Positions 24,976 to 34,936 of a stretch of 64,000 nucleotides of DNA are shown piece by piece. The translations under genes and the position numbers were made by a program. The DNA lies in the NCBI GenBank assembly GCA_964578535.1, contig CAZODI010000017.1:1-64000 (forward strand), written 5' to 3'. The number at the start of each line of letters is the position of its first letter. Position 1 is the first letter of the stretch. Source of the stretch: PHBD01 sp964578535 (GTDB lineage Bacteria > Desulfobacterota > Syntrophia > Syntrophales > PHBD01). Under the pieces are notes generated by a model. The model was not told the DNA's origin and searched no databases. It was given only the letters and a program-made list of their open reading frames with translations.

Positions 24976-26523
24976 GTGCTCCTTTCCGATGTGCTTCAGG
25001 GTGTTGATGTCCGGGGGGTCTCGGGAGACCTTTCCGGAACGGTTCGTTCCGTCTGCTACGACTCCCGGCAGTGTACCTCCGGAAGCCTGTTCGTAGCCGT
25101 TCCCGGCCTGAAGTTCGACGGCCACGGTTTTATCGGCGAGGCCATCCGCCGGGGCGCCGGATTCATCGTTCACGAACGGGACTTCGCACCCCCCCCGGGC
25201 GTCACGGCCGTGAGGGTGGCCGACTGCCGGCGGACCTTAGGCATCCTGGGGCGCAACTTCTTCGGGGATCCGTCCGGCTCGCTCTGCCTGATCGGCATCA
25301 CCGGCACGAACGGCAAGACGACCGTCACCTATCTTCTGGAATCGATCCTGGAAGCCGCCGGCGGCCGTCCCGGCATCCTCGGGACGGTAAACTACCGGTT
25401 CGGCGCCCGGGTGTGGCCCGCGCCCAACACGACTCCCGAGTCGCTGGAAATGCAGCGGATTCTTCGGGTGATGCTCGACGCCGGCGCCACCCACGTGGTC
25501 GGGGAGATCTCGTCCCACGCCCTGGACCTGAAGCGGGTCGACGACTGCGATTTCGACCTCGGGATCTTTACCAACCTGACGCAGGACCACCTGGACTATC
25601 ATGGCACGATGGAGGCCTATTTCGCCGCGAAGAGCCGGCTGTTCCTGGAAGTCCTGCCGGCGAGCCGGAAGGGGGGGGCCATCCGCTCTGTCGTCAATGC
25701 CGACGACCCGTGGGGCCGGCGGCTCCTGGCCAAGACGGCGGTGAAGACCCTTTCGTACGGACTGGAGACGCCGGCGGACGTATCGGCCCGAAATGTTGCC
25801 CTCAGCCTCGACGGAATCGAGGCGGAAGTCCGGGGTCCGGGGATATCGACGACCCTGCGCTCTCCCCTCATCGGGCGGTTCAATCTCTACAACATCCTGG
25901 CCGCGGCGGCGGCCGCCGCCGCCCTGGGGATCCCGGAAACCGCCGTTCAGGAAGGGGTGGAGCGCCTCCGGAACGTGCCGGGACGCCTGGAGAAGGTGGA
26001 TGCGAAACCGGGCGATCCCAGGGTTTTTGTCGATTACGCACACACGGAAGACGCACTCCGGCGCGTCCTGGAGAACCTGGCCATGTTCCGCCGCGGACGG
26101 ATCGTCACCGTCTTCGGATGCGGCGGCGACCGGGACCGGGGCAAGCGTCCCCTCATGGGACGGGCCGCCGTGGAAGGGAGCAGCGTGGCGATCATCACGT
26201 CCGACAACCCGCGGACCGAGGATCCCCTGGAGATCATCCGGGAGATCGAGGCCGGCGTGGTCGGATTGCCGGTGCACCGGATCCGGGCCGGGGAGTTCGA
26301 CGAGGCGTCCGGGAAGGCCGGGCGGCCCGCGTATTTTGTCGTACCGGACCGGAAGGCGGCCATCGAGCAGGCCATCCGGTCGTCCGGCCCCGACGACATC
26401 GTCCTCATCGCCGGCAAGGGGCACGAGGACTACCAGATCATCGGGGAGAAGAAGACCCCCTTCGACGACCGCCTCGTGGCCCGGGACGCCCTGTCGGCAA
26501 GACGGGATGGGGAGGGCCGCTGA
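24976..26523 (+). CDS. murE: UDP-MurNAc-tripeptide synthetase MurE (meso-DAP type)
   Basis: A 515-residue ATP-dependent ligase that adds the third amino acid to UDP-MurNAc-Ala-Glu. The P loop is GITGTNGKTT, and the carbamylated-lysine and substrate regions are recognisable (TNLTQDHLDYHGTMEAY). The specificity motif is DNPR (ITSDNPRTEDP), which indicates meso-diaminopimelate rather than lysine. GTG 24976 is used as start, with AAAGGTGGG upstream. The stop overlaps the murF ATG (TGATG). Confidence 0.96.
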   Translation: MLLSDVLQGVDVRGVSGDLSGTVRSVCYDSRQCTSGSLFVAVPGLKFDGHGFIGEAIRRGAGFIVHERDFAPPPGVTAVRVADCRRTLGILGRNFFGDPSGSLCLIGITGTNGKTTVTYLLESILEAAGGRPGILGTVNYRFGARVWPAPNTTPESLEMQRILRVMLDAGATHVVGEISSHALDLKRVDDCDFDLGIFTNLTQDHLDYHGTMEAYFAAKSRLFLEVLPASRKGGAIRSVVNADDPWGRRLLAKTAVKTLSYGLETPADVSARNVALSLDGIEAEVRGPGISTTLRSPLIGRFNLYNILAAAAAAAALGIPETAVQEGVERLRNVPGRLEKVDAKPGDPRVFVDYAHTEDALRRVLENLAMFRRGRIVTVFGCGGDRDRGKRPLMGRAAVEGSSVAIITSDNPRTEDPLEIIREIEAGVVGLPVHRIRAGEFDEASGKAGRPAYFVVPDRKAAIEQAIRSSGPDDIVLIAGKGHEDYQIIGEKKTPFDDRLVARDALSARRDGEGR

Positions 26524-27938
26524 TGGCGCCCGTCCTGACCATCCGGGAGATCCTGGATGCAGCGGGGGGAGTCCTCCTCCGCGGCGACGGGCGGGGGACC
26601 GTGGACGGCGTATCGACGGACACGAGGACCCTGGGGCCTGGAAATCTCTTCGTGGCCCTCCGGGGGGACCGGTTCGACGGCCACCGTTTTCTCGGGGCCG
26701 CTGTGGCGGCCGGGGCAAAAGCGGTCATCGTCCAGGAGGACCCGCCGGGGGAGTGGCTTTCCGGTCTCACCGGCATGGACGTGATCCGGGTGGAGGACAC
26801 CCTGGCGGCCCTGGGCGACCTGGCCGGCCATGTCCGGGGGATGTACACGGTGCCTGTCATTGCCGTGACCGGCAGCTCGGGGAAGACGACGACCAAGGAG
26901 ATGGCCGCCGCCGTCATCGGGCGGAAAATGCGGATCCTGAAGACGGAGGGCAACCTGAACAACCTCATCGGCGTTCCCATGATGCTCTTCCGTCTCGGCC
27001 GGGAGCACCGCGCGGCCATCCTGGAACTGGGAACAAACCGGCCCGGCGAGATCGCCCGGCTGACGCGGATCGTCCGGCCGGACATCGGCCTCGTCACGAA
27101 TGTCGGTCCCGCCCACCTGGAAGGGCTGGGCAGCCTGGAAGGCGTCGCCCGGGAGAAGGGCGACCTCTTCCGGAACATGAAAGAAACGGCCACGGTCCTG
27201 ATCAACCGGGACGACCCCTTCATCCGGGGCCTGGAGGAGCAGTGGCCGGGGAAAAAGGTGACCTTCAGCATGGAAAGGGACGCGGACATCACGGCAGCGG
27301 ACATCCGGACGGATGCGGGGGGGACCTCGTTCCGCCTCGGCATGGGGGACCGCCGCCGGGAGGTCCGGATTTCCCTCTGCGGGCGGCACGCCGTCTCCAA
27401 CGCGCTGGCGGCGGCGGCCTGTGCCCGGGCGCTCGGCATCGACGAGGATGGAGTTCGGGAAGGACTGGAGTCGTTTCGCCCCGTTTCGGGGCGCATGACG
27501 GTCCTCCCCCTGGCCAACGGGGCGTTCCTGGTGGACGACGCCTACAACGCGAATCCCGCCTCCGTCCGGGAGGCCCTCCGGACCCTCCGGGACCTGAGGG
27601 GTGCCGGCACGGGGGTGGCGGTCCTGGGAGACATGCTGGAACTGGGGGACGCCTCGGCGGAACTGCACCGCGACACGGGCCGCCTCCTGGCGGAAACGGG
27701 GATACGGCGGGCGTACCTGAAGGGAGCCTTTTCGGGGGACACCGCCCGCGGCGCCGTCGAGGGCGGGCTGGCCCCGGGGGACGTGATGTTCTTCGAGGAG
27801 CCCCGGGAGATTCTGCCGTCCCTGCGGGAACATCTCCGGGAGGGAGACTGGGTTCTGGTGAAGGGGTCACGGCGAATGCGCCTGGAGGAAACCGTCCGGG
27901 CCATCGCCGATCGGTTCGGAACGAAGGAGACCGCATAG
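26523..27938 (+). CDS. murF: UDP-MurNAc-tripeptide--D-Ala-D-Ala ligase MurF
   Basis: A 471-residue Mur ligase that attaches D-Ala-D-Ala to the tripeptide. It carries the P loop VTGSSGKTTTKEM, the LELGTNRPGEIARL and TNVGPAHLEGLGS motifs and a C-terminal domain with DDAYNANPASV. ATG 26523 overlaps the murE stop. A longer frame open upstream is only a shadow of murE. Confidence 0.96.
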   Translation: MAPVLTIREILDAAGGVLLRGDGRGTVDGVSTDTRTLGPGNLFVALRGDRFDGHRFLGAAVAAGAKAVIVQEDPPGEWLSGLTGMDVIRVEDTLAALGDLAGHVRGMYTVPVIAVTGSSGKTTTKEMAAAVIGRKMRILKTEGNLNNLIGVPMMLFRLGREHRAAILELGTNRPGEIARLTRIVRPDIGLVTNVGPAHLEGLGSLEGVAREKGDLFRNMKETATVLINRDDPFIRGLEEQWPGKKVTFSMERDADITAADIRTDAGGTSFRLGMGDRRREVRISLCGRHAVSNALAAAACARALGIDEDGVREGLESFRPVSGRMTVLPLANGAFLVDDAYNANPASVREALRTLRDLRGAGTGVAVLGDMLELGDASAELHRDTGRLLAETGIRRAYLKGAFSGDTARGAVEGGLAPGDVMFFEEPREILPSLREHLREGDWVLVKGSRRMRLEETVRAIADRFGTKETA

Positions 27939-29018
27939 ATGCTGTACCACCTGCTGTATCCGCTCCATACGGTGTTCTCCTCCTTCAACGTGTTCCGCTA
28001 CATCACGTTCCGGACGATCTATGCCGCCATCACGGCCCTGGTCATCTGCTTCGTCGTCGGTCCCTGGCTGATCCGCAAGCTCCAGAGCCTCCACGTGGGC
28101 CAACAGGTGCGGGACGACGGTCCGAGCACCCACCAGGTGAAGCAGGGCACTCCCACCATGGGCGGGGTCCTCATCATCTTCGCCGTCGTCGTCTCGACCC
28201 TCCTGTGGGCCAACCTTCGGGTGGACTACATCTGGCTGGTGATCCTCGTGACGATCGGCTACGGGCTCATCGGGTTCATGGACGACTACCGGAAGCTGAC
28301 CCGGCGGAACAGCAAGGGTGTTCCCGCAAAGACCCGCCTGGCAGGGGAGATCGCCATCGCGCTTTTCGTCAGCGTCATCCTGTTCCTGAAGCCGGGCTTC
28401 TCCTCGAACCTGACGGTTCCCTTCTTCAAGACGGTGCTTCCCGACCTGGGTTGGGCGTACATCCTTCTGTCCACGTTCATCATCGTGGGTGCGGCCAACG
28501 CGGTCAACCTGACGGACGGCCTGGACGGCCTGGCCATCGGGCCGGCCATCACCTGCTTCCTGACGTACCTCCTGTTTGCGTATTTCGCGGGCAACGTCCG
28601 CATCTCCGGCTACCTCCAGGTCCCCTACGTGGCGGGAACGGGCGAGCTTTCCATCTTCTGCGGCGCCATGGTCGGCGCCGGGATCGGTTTTCTCTGGTAC
28701 AACACCTATCCGGCCCAGGTTTTCATGGGCGACGTGGGGTCGCTGTCCCTCGGGGGGGCCCTGGGGACCCTGGCGATCATGACGAAGCAGGAGATCCTCC
28801 TGGCCATCGTGGGAGGCATCTTCGTCCTCGAGACCTTCTCGGTCATCGCCCAGGTGGGCTGGTTCAAGCTGTCCGGCGGGAAGAGGATCTTCCGGATGGC
28901 CCCCATCCACCACCATTTCGAGCTGAAGGGATGGCCGGAGCCGAAGGTCATCGTCCGGTTCTGGATCATCTCGATCCTCCTGGCCATGGTGGCCATCAGC
29001 ACGCTGAAGCTGCGGTGA
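27939..29018 (+). CDS. mraY: phospho-N-acetylmuramoyl-pentapeptide transferase MraY
   Basis: A 359-residue polytopic enzyme (about 10 TM) that makes lipid I by moving phospho-MurNAc-pentapeptide to undecaprenyl phosphate. Key motifs are GTPTMGGVLI, GFMDDYRKL with the Asp pair, NAVNLTDGLDGLAIGP, FMGDVGSLSLGG and the C-terminal APIHHHFELKGWPE. The ATG follows directly after the murF stop. Confidence 0.97.
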   Translation: MLYHLLYPLHTVFSSFNVFRYITFRTIYAAITALVICFVVGPWLIRKLQSLHVGQQVRDDGPSTHQVKQGTPTMGGVLIIFAVVVSTLLWANLRVDYIWLVILVTIGYGLIGFMDDYRKLTRRNSKGVPAKTRLAGEIAIALFVSVILFLKPGFSSNLTVPFFKTVLPDLGWAYILLSTFIIVGAANAVNLTDGLDGLAIGPAITCFLTYLLFAYFAGNVRISGYLQVPYVAGTGELSIFCGAMVGAGIGFLWYNTYPAQVFMGDVGSLSLGGALGTLAIMTKQEILLAIVGGIFVLETFSVIAQVGWFKLSGGKRIFRMAPIHHHFELKGWPEPKVIVRFWIISILLAMVAISTLKLR

Positions 29019-29024
29019 CGGATC

Positions 29025-30365
29025 ATGGAACTGGCGGGGAAGAACATCCTGGTGATCGGGCTCGGCAAGACGGGGAAGTCGACGGCGCAGTTCCTCGCCC
29101 GCCGGGGAGCGCGGGTGGCCGTGACGGACGCCCGGCCCGCCGCCGATTTCCGGGAATGGATCACCGGCGGCAACGGATCCGGCCAGTATGTGTGGACTCC
29201 CTATGAGCCGTCGTCGATTGCCGGCATCGACCTGGTGATCCCCTCACCGGGGATCCCGCCCTCCGATGCGGTGCTCTCGGAGGCCTTGCGCCGGGGCGTG
29301 CCCGTTTTCAGCGAGATCGAGCTGGCCGCCCGGTTCCTCCGGATCCCCATGATCGCCGTCACGGGCACCAACGGGAAGACCACCGTCACGACCCTGCTGG
29401 GCGAGATCTTCCGGGAGAACGGCATCGACGCCTTCGTCGGGGGAAACATCGGGACGCCGCTCATCGACCGCGCCGGCACCGAGGAAAGCGACCGGTACGC
29501 CGTGGTCGAGGTGAGCAGCTTCCAGCTCCAGTACATTGAGACGTTCCGCCCCTTCGTGTCCCTGATCCTGAACGTGACCCCGGATCACGTGGACTACCAC
29601 GGGAGCTTCGAGGCCTATCGCAGGGCGAAGGAGCGGATTTTCGAAAACCAGAAGGGAGGGGACCGGGTTGTCCTGAATGCCGACGATCCGTTCCTGTCGC
29701 CCCCCCTGACGGTACCCGCGGCGCCGGTGCTTCCGTTCAGCACCCTTCGCGAGCCCGAGGAGGGGATCTTTCTGCGGGGGGACAGGATGCTTCTCCGGAC
29801 GGGCGGTGCGGAAGAGGAGTATCCCCTGGACATGATCCGGATCCCCGGGCGGCACAACGTGGAGAACGTCATGGCCGCCATCCTCGCGGCCCGGACGGCC
29901 GGTTGTTCCCGGGATGGAATCTCCTCCGCGGTCCGGAATTTCCGGGGGGTCTCCCATCGGATCGAGTTCGCCGGCGAGAAGAACGGGGTCTCCTTTTACG
30001 ACGACTCGAAGGGGACCAACACGGGGGCGGTGCAGCGGGCCCTGGAGACCTTTTCCCGGCCGGTGATCCTGCTCATGGGAGGCCGCGACAAGGACGGGGA
30101 CTTTGCGAGCCTGGAAGAGGCGGCGCGAAAACGGGTGAAGCGCCTTGTCCTCTTCGGCGAGGCGGCGGAGCGGATCGGCGGATTCCTGGGCGGGGTCGTT
30201 CCGACGGAGAACGGCGGTCCCCTGGAGCATGCCGTCCGGAGGGCCTTCGAGGAGGCGGCACCGGGGGATGTGGTGCTCCTGTCGCCGGGATGCGCCAGTT
30301 TCGACGCCTACACGGACTACCGGCAACGGGGCCGGCACTTCAAACAGATTGTCGGGGAGCTGTGA
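29025..30365 (+). CDS. murD: UDP-MurNAc-L-alanine--D-glutamate ligase MurD
   Basis: A 446-residue Mur ligase adding D-Glu. It has an N-terminal Rossmann-like domain (ILVIGLGKTGKSTAQFL), the P loop AVTGTNGKTTVTTLLG, VEVSSFQLQYIE and NVTPDHVDYHGS. The C-terminal FYDDSKGTNTGAVQRAL is a MurD signature. It is one codon-scale gap from mraY and overlaps the ftsW start region. Confidence 0.96.
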   Translation: MELAGKNILVIGLGKTGKSTAQFLARRGARVAVTDARPAADFREWITGGNGSGQYVWTPYEPSSIAGIDLVIPSPGIPPSDAVLSEALRRGVPVFSEIELAARFLRIPMIAVTGTNGKTTVTTLLGEIFRENGIDAFVGGNIGTPLIDRAGTEESDRYAVVEVSSFQLQYIETFRPFVSLILNVTPDHVDYHGSFEAYRRAKERIFENQKGGDRVVLNADDPFLSPPLTVPAAPVLPFSTLREPEEGIFLRGDRMLLRTGGAEEEYPLDMIRIPGRHNVENVMAAILAARTAGCSRDGISSAVRNFRGVSHRIEFAGEKNGVSFYDDSKGTNTGAVQRALETFSRPVILLMGGRDKDGDFASLEEAARKRVKRLVLFGEAAERIGGFLGGVVPTENGGPLEHAVRRAFEEAAPGDVVLLSPGCASFDAYTDYRQRGRHFKQIVGEL

Positions 30366-30367
30366 AC

Positions 30368-31465
30368 ATGGTGCCCAGGGAAGGAAGGCCCGACATCGTG
30401 CTTCTGATCGTGACCCTCATCCTGGTGACGGTGGGGACGGTCATGGTCTACAGCTCCAGCTCGATCATGGCGGCGGAGAAATACAAGGACGGCCTCTATT
30501 TCCTCAAGAAGCAGATTGTTTTCGTGATCATGGGGCTCGGGCTGATGGTGTTCCTGACGAAGATTCCCTACCAGAAGCTGAAGAAACTCGCCTACCCGAT
30601 CCTGGTTCTTACCGGGATCATGCTGGCGGTGCTCCTGATTCCTCATGCCGGAGTGCGGGCCGGCGGGGCGACGCGCTGGCTCCGCCTGGGGCTCTTCAAC
30701 TTCCAGGTGACCGAGTTGGCCAAGGTGGCCGTGGTGCTGTTCCTGGCCCACTATCTGACCCGGAAGGCGGCCCAGTTGAAGGACTTCAAACAGGGCATCC
30801 TGATCCCCATGCTGACGGTCTGCTTCCTCATCGGCCTGATCATCCTGGAGCCCGATTTCGGGACCTCGGCGATCATTTTCTTCATCATGATGCTGATGTT
30901 CTATCTCTCGGGGACCCGGGTCACGCATCTGGCCGGCCTGGCGGCGGCCATGGCCCCGGTGGCCCTGTGGCTTCTGCTCCGCAAGAGCTACCGGATGGAG
31001 CGGCTGCTGACGTTCCTGGACCCCTGGCGGGACCCCGGGAAGTCGGGATTCCAGATCATCCAGTCGCTCCTGTCTTTCGGGTCCGGCGGTCCCTTCGGAG
31101 TCGGCATCGGCGACGGCATGCAGAAGCTGTTCTACCTGCCGGAGCCGCACACGGACTTCATCCTGGCGATCATCGCCGAGGAGAGCGGATTTCTCGGGGT
31201 GGCCCTGGTGATCGGGCTGTTCACCGTTTTTGTCTTCCGGGGCTTCGTCATCGCCTTCCGGGCGGCCGATCCGTTCGGCACGCTCCTGGCGGCGGGACTC
31301 ACGATGATCATCGCCCTGGAGGCGTTCATCAACATTGCAGGGGTCATGGGCCTGATCCCCCTCAAGGGGCTGGCCCTGCCGTTTTTGAGTTACGGGGGAT
31401 CGTCGCTCATCATGAGCATGGTGACGGTGGGCATCCTCCTGAACATTTCTTCGTACGAGTCGTGA
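30368..31465 (+). CDS. ftsW: septal peptidoglycan glycosyltransferase FtsW
   Basis: A 365-residue SEDS-family protein with about 10 TM helices that polymerises lipid II at the septum with FtsI. The motifs FGTSAIIFFIMML, WRDPGKSGFQIIQSLLSFGSGG, PEPHTDFILAIIAEE and the C-terminal KGLALPFLSYGGSS are diagnostic. ATG 30368 is preferred (GGGGAG upstream); GTG 30362, overlapping the murD stop, is possible. Confidence 0.95.
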   Translation: MVPREGRPDIVLLIVTLILVTVGTVMVYSSSSIMAAEKYKDGLYFLKKQIVFVIMGLGLMVFLTKIPYQKLKKLAYPILVLTGIMLAVLLIPHAGVRAGGATRWLRLGLFNFQVTELAKVAVVLFLAHYLTRKAAQLKDFKQGILIPMLTVCFLIGLIILEPDFGTSAIIFFIMMLMFYLSGTRVTHLAGLAAAMAPVALWLLLRKSYRMERLLTFLDPWRDPGKSGFQIIQSLLSFGSGGPFGVGIGDGMQKLFYLPEPHTDFILAIIAEESGFLGVALVIGLFTVFVFRGFVIAFRAADPFGTLLAAGLTMIIALEAFINIAGVMGLIPLKGLALPFLSYGGSSLIMSMVTVGILLNISSYES

Positions 31466-31466
31466 C

Positions 31467-32561
31467 GTGAAGATGCTGATTGCCGGCGGCGGCACCGGGG
31501 GGCACCTCTTCCCGGGCATCGCCGTCGCGGAAGAATTCCTCCGGCGGGACCGGGATCACCGGGTCCTGTTCGTGGGCACCGAGCGGGGACTCGAAAAGCG
31601 GGTGCTGCCGACGATGGGTTACGAACTGGCCACGCTGGATGTGGAGGGCGTCAAGGGGAGAGGGCTGGCCCGGTCCCTGGGGGCACTGCTCAAAATCCCC
31701 CGGAGCCTCGTGCAGTCCGCGGCGATCCTCCGGCGCTTCCGTCCCGACGTGGTCCTGGGCGTCGGGGGATACGCCTCGGGACCGGCGGTCCTGGCGGCGG
31801 CCCTGAAAAGGATCCCCACGGCGGTGGCGGAGCAGAACGCCGTGCCGGGGGCGACCAACCAGATTTTGGGGCGGTTTGTGGACCGGGTGTTCGTCACGTT
31901 CCGGGAGTCTGCCGGTGAGTTCCCGGCCCGGAAAGTGACGGTGTGCGGGAATCCCGTCCGGTCGGCCTTCCTGAGGAAAGGGCCGGCGCCGGAGAGAAAG
32001 GACGACCGGTTCGGGCTCCTCGTGTTCGGCGGAAGCCAGGGGGCGCGGGCGATCAACCGGGCCGTGGAAGAGGCTCTGCCCCTCCTCGGAGACCTGCGGG
32101 CGCGGCTGCGGATCGTGCACCAGACCGGTGCCGCGGACGTGGAGAGGACGGCGGCGGCCTACCGGGATCAGGGATTCGACGCGGAGGTCGTCCCCTTCAT
32201 CCTGGACATGGCCGGGGCTTACGACCAGGCCGACCTCCTGGTCTGCCGGGCCGGCGCCACGTCCCTGGCGGAGATCACCGTGAGCGGAAAGGCATCGCTC
32301 CTGATCCCCTTTCCCTTCGCCGTGGCGGACCACCAGACCTGGAACGCCCGGGTGCTGGCGGAGGCGGGAGCGGCGGACATGGTGGCGGAAAAGGATTTGA
32401 CGGGGGCTCTTCTGGCGGAGCGGATCCGGCGGTTCGTCGCGGACCCGGGGCGGCTCCGGGCGATGGAGGAGAAGTCCCGCTCCCTGGGAAACCCCCGGGC
32501 GGCGGCGGATATCGTGGACACCATGCTTTCCCTGGCAAGACCGGGAACGGCGGCGGCGTAG
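31467..32561 (+). CDS. murG: lipid II synthase MurG (N-acetylglucosaminyltransferase)
   Basis: A 364-residue GT28 glycosyltransferase that adds GlcNAc to lipid I on the inner membrane face. It begins KMLIAGGGTGGHLFPGIAVA, then LGVGGYASGP, VFGGSQGARAIN and the UDP-GlcNAc region VCRAGATSLAEITVSGK with PFAVADHQTWNA. GTG 31467 is the start, one base past the ftsW stop. Confidence 0.96.
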   Translation: MKMLIAGGGTGGHLFPGIAVAEEFLRRDRDHRVLFVGTERGLEKRVLPTMGYELATLDVEGVKGRGLARSLGALLKIPRSLVQSAAILRRFRPDVVLGVGGYASGPAVLAAALKRIPTAVAEQNAVPGATNQILGRFVDRVFVTFRESAGEFPARKVTVCGNPVRSAFLRKGPAPERKDDRFGLLVFGGSQGARAINRAVEEALPLLGDLRARLRIVHQTGAADVERTAAAYRDQGFDAEVVPFILDMAGAYDQADLLVCRAGATSLAEITVSGKASLLIPFPFAVADHQTWNARVLAEAGAADMVAEKDLTGALLAERIRRFVADPGRLRAMEEKSRSLGNPRAAADIVDTMLSLARPGTAAA

Positions 32562-32600
32562 AGGGCGGCTGCCCGCGGGGCAGCTCGAAGGAAGGACGGA

Positions 32601-33998
32601 ATGGACACAACCAAGCGCGTCGACGGCATGCGCCGGAAGATCCGGACGATTCACTTCGTGGGGATCGGCGGCATCGGCATGAGCGGCATCGCCGAAGTGC
32701 TCCTGAATCTCGGATATGCCGTGCGGGGCTCCGATGTGGCGGCCTCGGACATCACAGCCAGGCTGTCATCCCTCGGGGCGGCGGTCTTTCTCGGCCACGA
32801 CGCGGCCAATGTGGGGAACGCCGACGTGGTGGTCACCTCCACGGCCGTGGCGCCGGACAACCCGGAGGTCGTCGAGGCGCGCCGGCTGGGCGTCCCCGTG
32901 ATCCCGCGGGCGGAGATGCTGGCGGAGCTCCTGAAGATGAAGTTCTCCATCGCCGTCTCGGGAACCCACGGGAAGACCACGACGACGTCGATGATCTCCA
33001 CCGTCCTGGCCCATGCCGGCCTGGACCCGACCATGGTGATCGGCGGGAAGCTGGCCAGCATCGGCAGCAATGCGAAGATGGGAGACGGCGAGATCCTCGT
33101 CGCCGAGGCGGACGAGAGCGACAAGTCCTTCCTGAAGCTGTCGCCCTGCATCGCCGTCATCACAAATGTCGAGCTGGAGCACGTGGACCACTACCGGGAC
33201 CTGGAGGAGATCAAGGACGCCTTTCTCCAGTTCGCCAACATCGTTCCCTTCTACGGGGCGACGGTGCTCTGCTCCGACGATGCCAACGTCCGGGCGATCC
33301 TGCCGGGAATCCACCGGCGCGTGATCACCTACGGACTCGGGGAGGACGCCGATTACCGGGCCTCCGGGCTGTCCTTCGACGGCTCCGTCTCCACCTACCG
33401 GCTCCACGTCCGGGGGGAGGACAAAGGCATCATGACCCTGAACGTCCCGGGCCGCTTCAACGTCCTGAACTCCCTGGCGACCGTCGCGGTGGCGCGGGAG
33501 CTCGACGTCGACTGGGAACTCCTCAAGGCGGGAATGGCCCTGTACACAGGCGTGGGGCGCCGGCTGGAGGTGAAGGGCACGGCCGGCGGCGTCACCGTGG
33601 TGGACGACTACGGGCATCACCCGACGGAGATCCGGGAGACCCTGGCGGCGGCCCGGCACGTCTGGAAGGGGAGGTTTCTCGTCGTCTTCCAGCCCCATCG
33701 GTACAGCAGGACCCAGGGCCTGTTCAGCGAGTTCACGACGGCCTTTCCCGACGCCGATGTCCTGATCGTCACGGACATCTACGCGGCCAGCGAAAAGCCC
33801 ATCCCGGGCGTCCACTCGGCGGCCCTCTGCGAGGCCGTCCGCGAGCAGGGGCACCCGGATGTCACGTACATGAAGGATTTCGGGGAGATCGTGGAGCACC
33901 TGGCCGGAATCGTCCGTCCGGGGGATACCGTGTTCACCCAGGGGGCGGGGACGGTCTGGAGGATCGGCGAGGCCCTCCTGAAGCGGCTCACGACCTGA
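32601..33998 (+). CDS. murC: UDP-MurNAc--L-alanine ligase MurC
   Basis: A 465-residue first Mur ligase of the pathway. It shows HFVGIGGIGMSGIAEVLLNLG, the P loop AVSGTHGKTTTTSM, VAEADESDKSFL and the C-terminal VDDYGHHPTEIRETL with FQPHRYSRT. All are standard MurC markers. ATG 32601 has GAAGGAAGGACGG upstream. Confidence 0.97.
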   Translation: MDTTKRVDGMRRKIRTIHFVGIGGIGMSGIAEVLLNLGYAVRGSDVAASDITARLSSLGAAVFLGHDAANVGNADVVVTSTAVAPDNPEVVEARRLGVPVIPRAEMLAELLKMKFSIAVSGTHGKTTTTSMISTVLAHAGLDPTMVIGGKLASIGSNAKMGDGEILVAEADESDKSFLKLSPCIAVITNVELEHVDHYRDLEEIKDAFLQFANIVPFYGATVLCSDDANVRAILPGIHRRVITYGLGEDADYRASGLSFDGSVSTYRLHVRGEDKGIMTLNVPGRFNVLNSLATVAVARELDVDWELLKAGMALYTGVGRRLEVKGTAGGVTVVDDYGHHPTEIRETLAAARHVWKGRFLVVFQPHRYSRTQGLFSEFTTAFPDADVLIVTDIYAASEKPIPGVHSAALCEAVREQGHPDVTYMKDFGEIVEHLAGIVRPGDTVFTQGAGTVWRIGEALLKRLTT

Positions 33999-34018
33999 CG
34001 GCGGGAGGCATGGAGACG

Positions 34019-34936
34019 ATGGACGCCCGGCTCCGGGACGAACTGAAGGCTGTTGCCGGGGAGATCCTCTTCGACGAGCCCCTCGCGGCCTACACCTCCA
34101 TGGGGGTGGGCGGGAAGGCCGACGCCCTGGCCTTCCCCGCCGACGAGGAGGCCCTGGGCCGGACCGTTGCCCTCTGCCGGGAACGGGGGATCGACTGGTT
34201 CCCCGCGGGGAACTGGACGAACCTGATCGTCGCCGACGCGGGCTGGCGGGGGGTCGTGGTGGCACTCAAGAACCTTCGTCAGGTCAAGCTGGTCCGGGAT
34301 GCCGGGGGCGAGGCGCGGATCGAGGCGGGGGCGGGGGCGCCCCTGGCGGAAGCGGTCGCGCTGGCCGCCCGGGAAGGATTGACGGGACTGGAGTTCGGCG
34401 CCGGAATCCCGGGAAGTGTGGGCGGTGCCGTGCGGATGAATGCGGGGGCCTTCGGGCGGGAGATGAAGGACGTGGTGGAGAGTGTTCGATTGCTGGATGA
34501 CAGCGGGTGTTTCCGGGAAGCGGCAAGACAGGACCTGTCTTTTGCCTACCGGAACCTCGACCTGCCTCCGGGGTCGGTCATCACGGGCGCCCGATTCCGC
34601 CTGGAAGAGGGCGACGGGGCGGCAGTGCGCGGCCGGATCGCCGAGATCATGGCCCTCCGGCGGCAGAAGCATCCGCTGGAGCACCGGAGCGCCGGGTCGA
34701 TCTTCAAAAACCCCCGGGGCATCCCGGCGGGGCGGCTGATTGAGGAGGCGGGCGTCAAGGGGACCCGTATCGGCGATGCCCAGGTCTCGGAGAAGCACGG
34801 GAATTTCATTGTCAACCTGGGGAAGGCGCAGGCCGGGGATGTCCTGGCCCTGATCGAGCTGGTCCGGGAGCGCGTCCGGGAAAAAACCGGAGTGACCCTG
34901 GAGACGGAAGTGCGCATCGTGGGAGGGGCGTCGTGA
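34019..34936 (+). CDS. murB: UDP-N-acetylenolpyruvoylglucosamine reductase MurB
   Basis: A 305-residue flavoprotein that reduces UDP-GlcNAc-enolpyruvate to UDP-MurNAc. It has YTSMGVGGKADAL, the FAD region LEFGAGIPGSVGGAVRMNAGA and RRQKHPLEHRSAGSIFKNP, followed by the catalytic Glu region. The lack of a Tyr-loop insertion suggests a type II (short) MurB. ATG 34019 is chosen; ATG 34010 sits only one base from the GGAGG and is less likely. There is no ddl gene before ftsQ, unlike many proteobacterial clusters. Confidence 0.95.
   Translation: MDARLRDELKAVAGEILFDEPLAAYTSMGVGGKADALAFPADEEALGRTVALCRERGIDWFPAGNWTNLIVADAGWRGVVVALKNLRQVKLVRDAGGEARIEAGAGAPLAEAVALAAREGLTGLEFGAGIPGSVGGAVRMNAGAFGREMKDVVESVRLLDDSGCFREAARQDLSFAYRNLDLPPGSVITGARFRLEEGDGAAVRGRIAEIMALRRQKHPLEHRSAGSIFKNPRGIPAGRLIEEAGVKGTRIGDAQVSEKHGNFIVNLGKAQAGDVLALIELVRERVREKTGVTLETEVRIVGGAS

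Noticed and set aside
25071..26522. Very long frame upstream of and continuous with murF, overlapping murE
   Set aside because: Upstream part is an Arg/Pro/Gly-rich shadow of murE in GC-rich DNA; murF begins normally at 26523.
25793..29206. 1137-residue frame across murE, murF and mraY
   Set aside because: Low-complexity Pro/Arg/Gly translation, out of frame with three well-supported genes.
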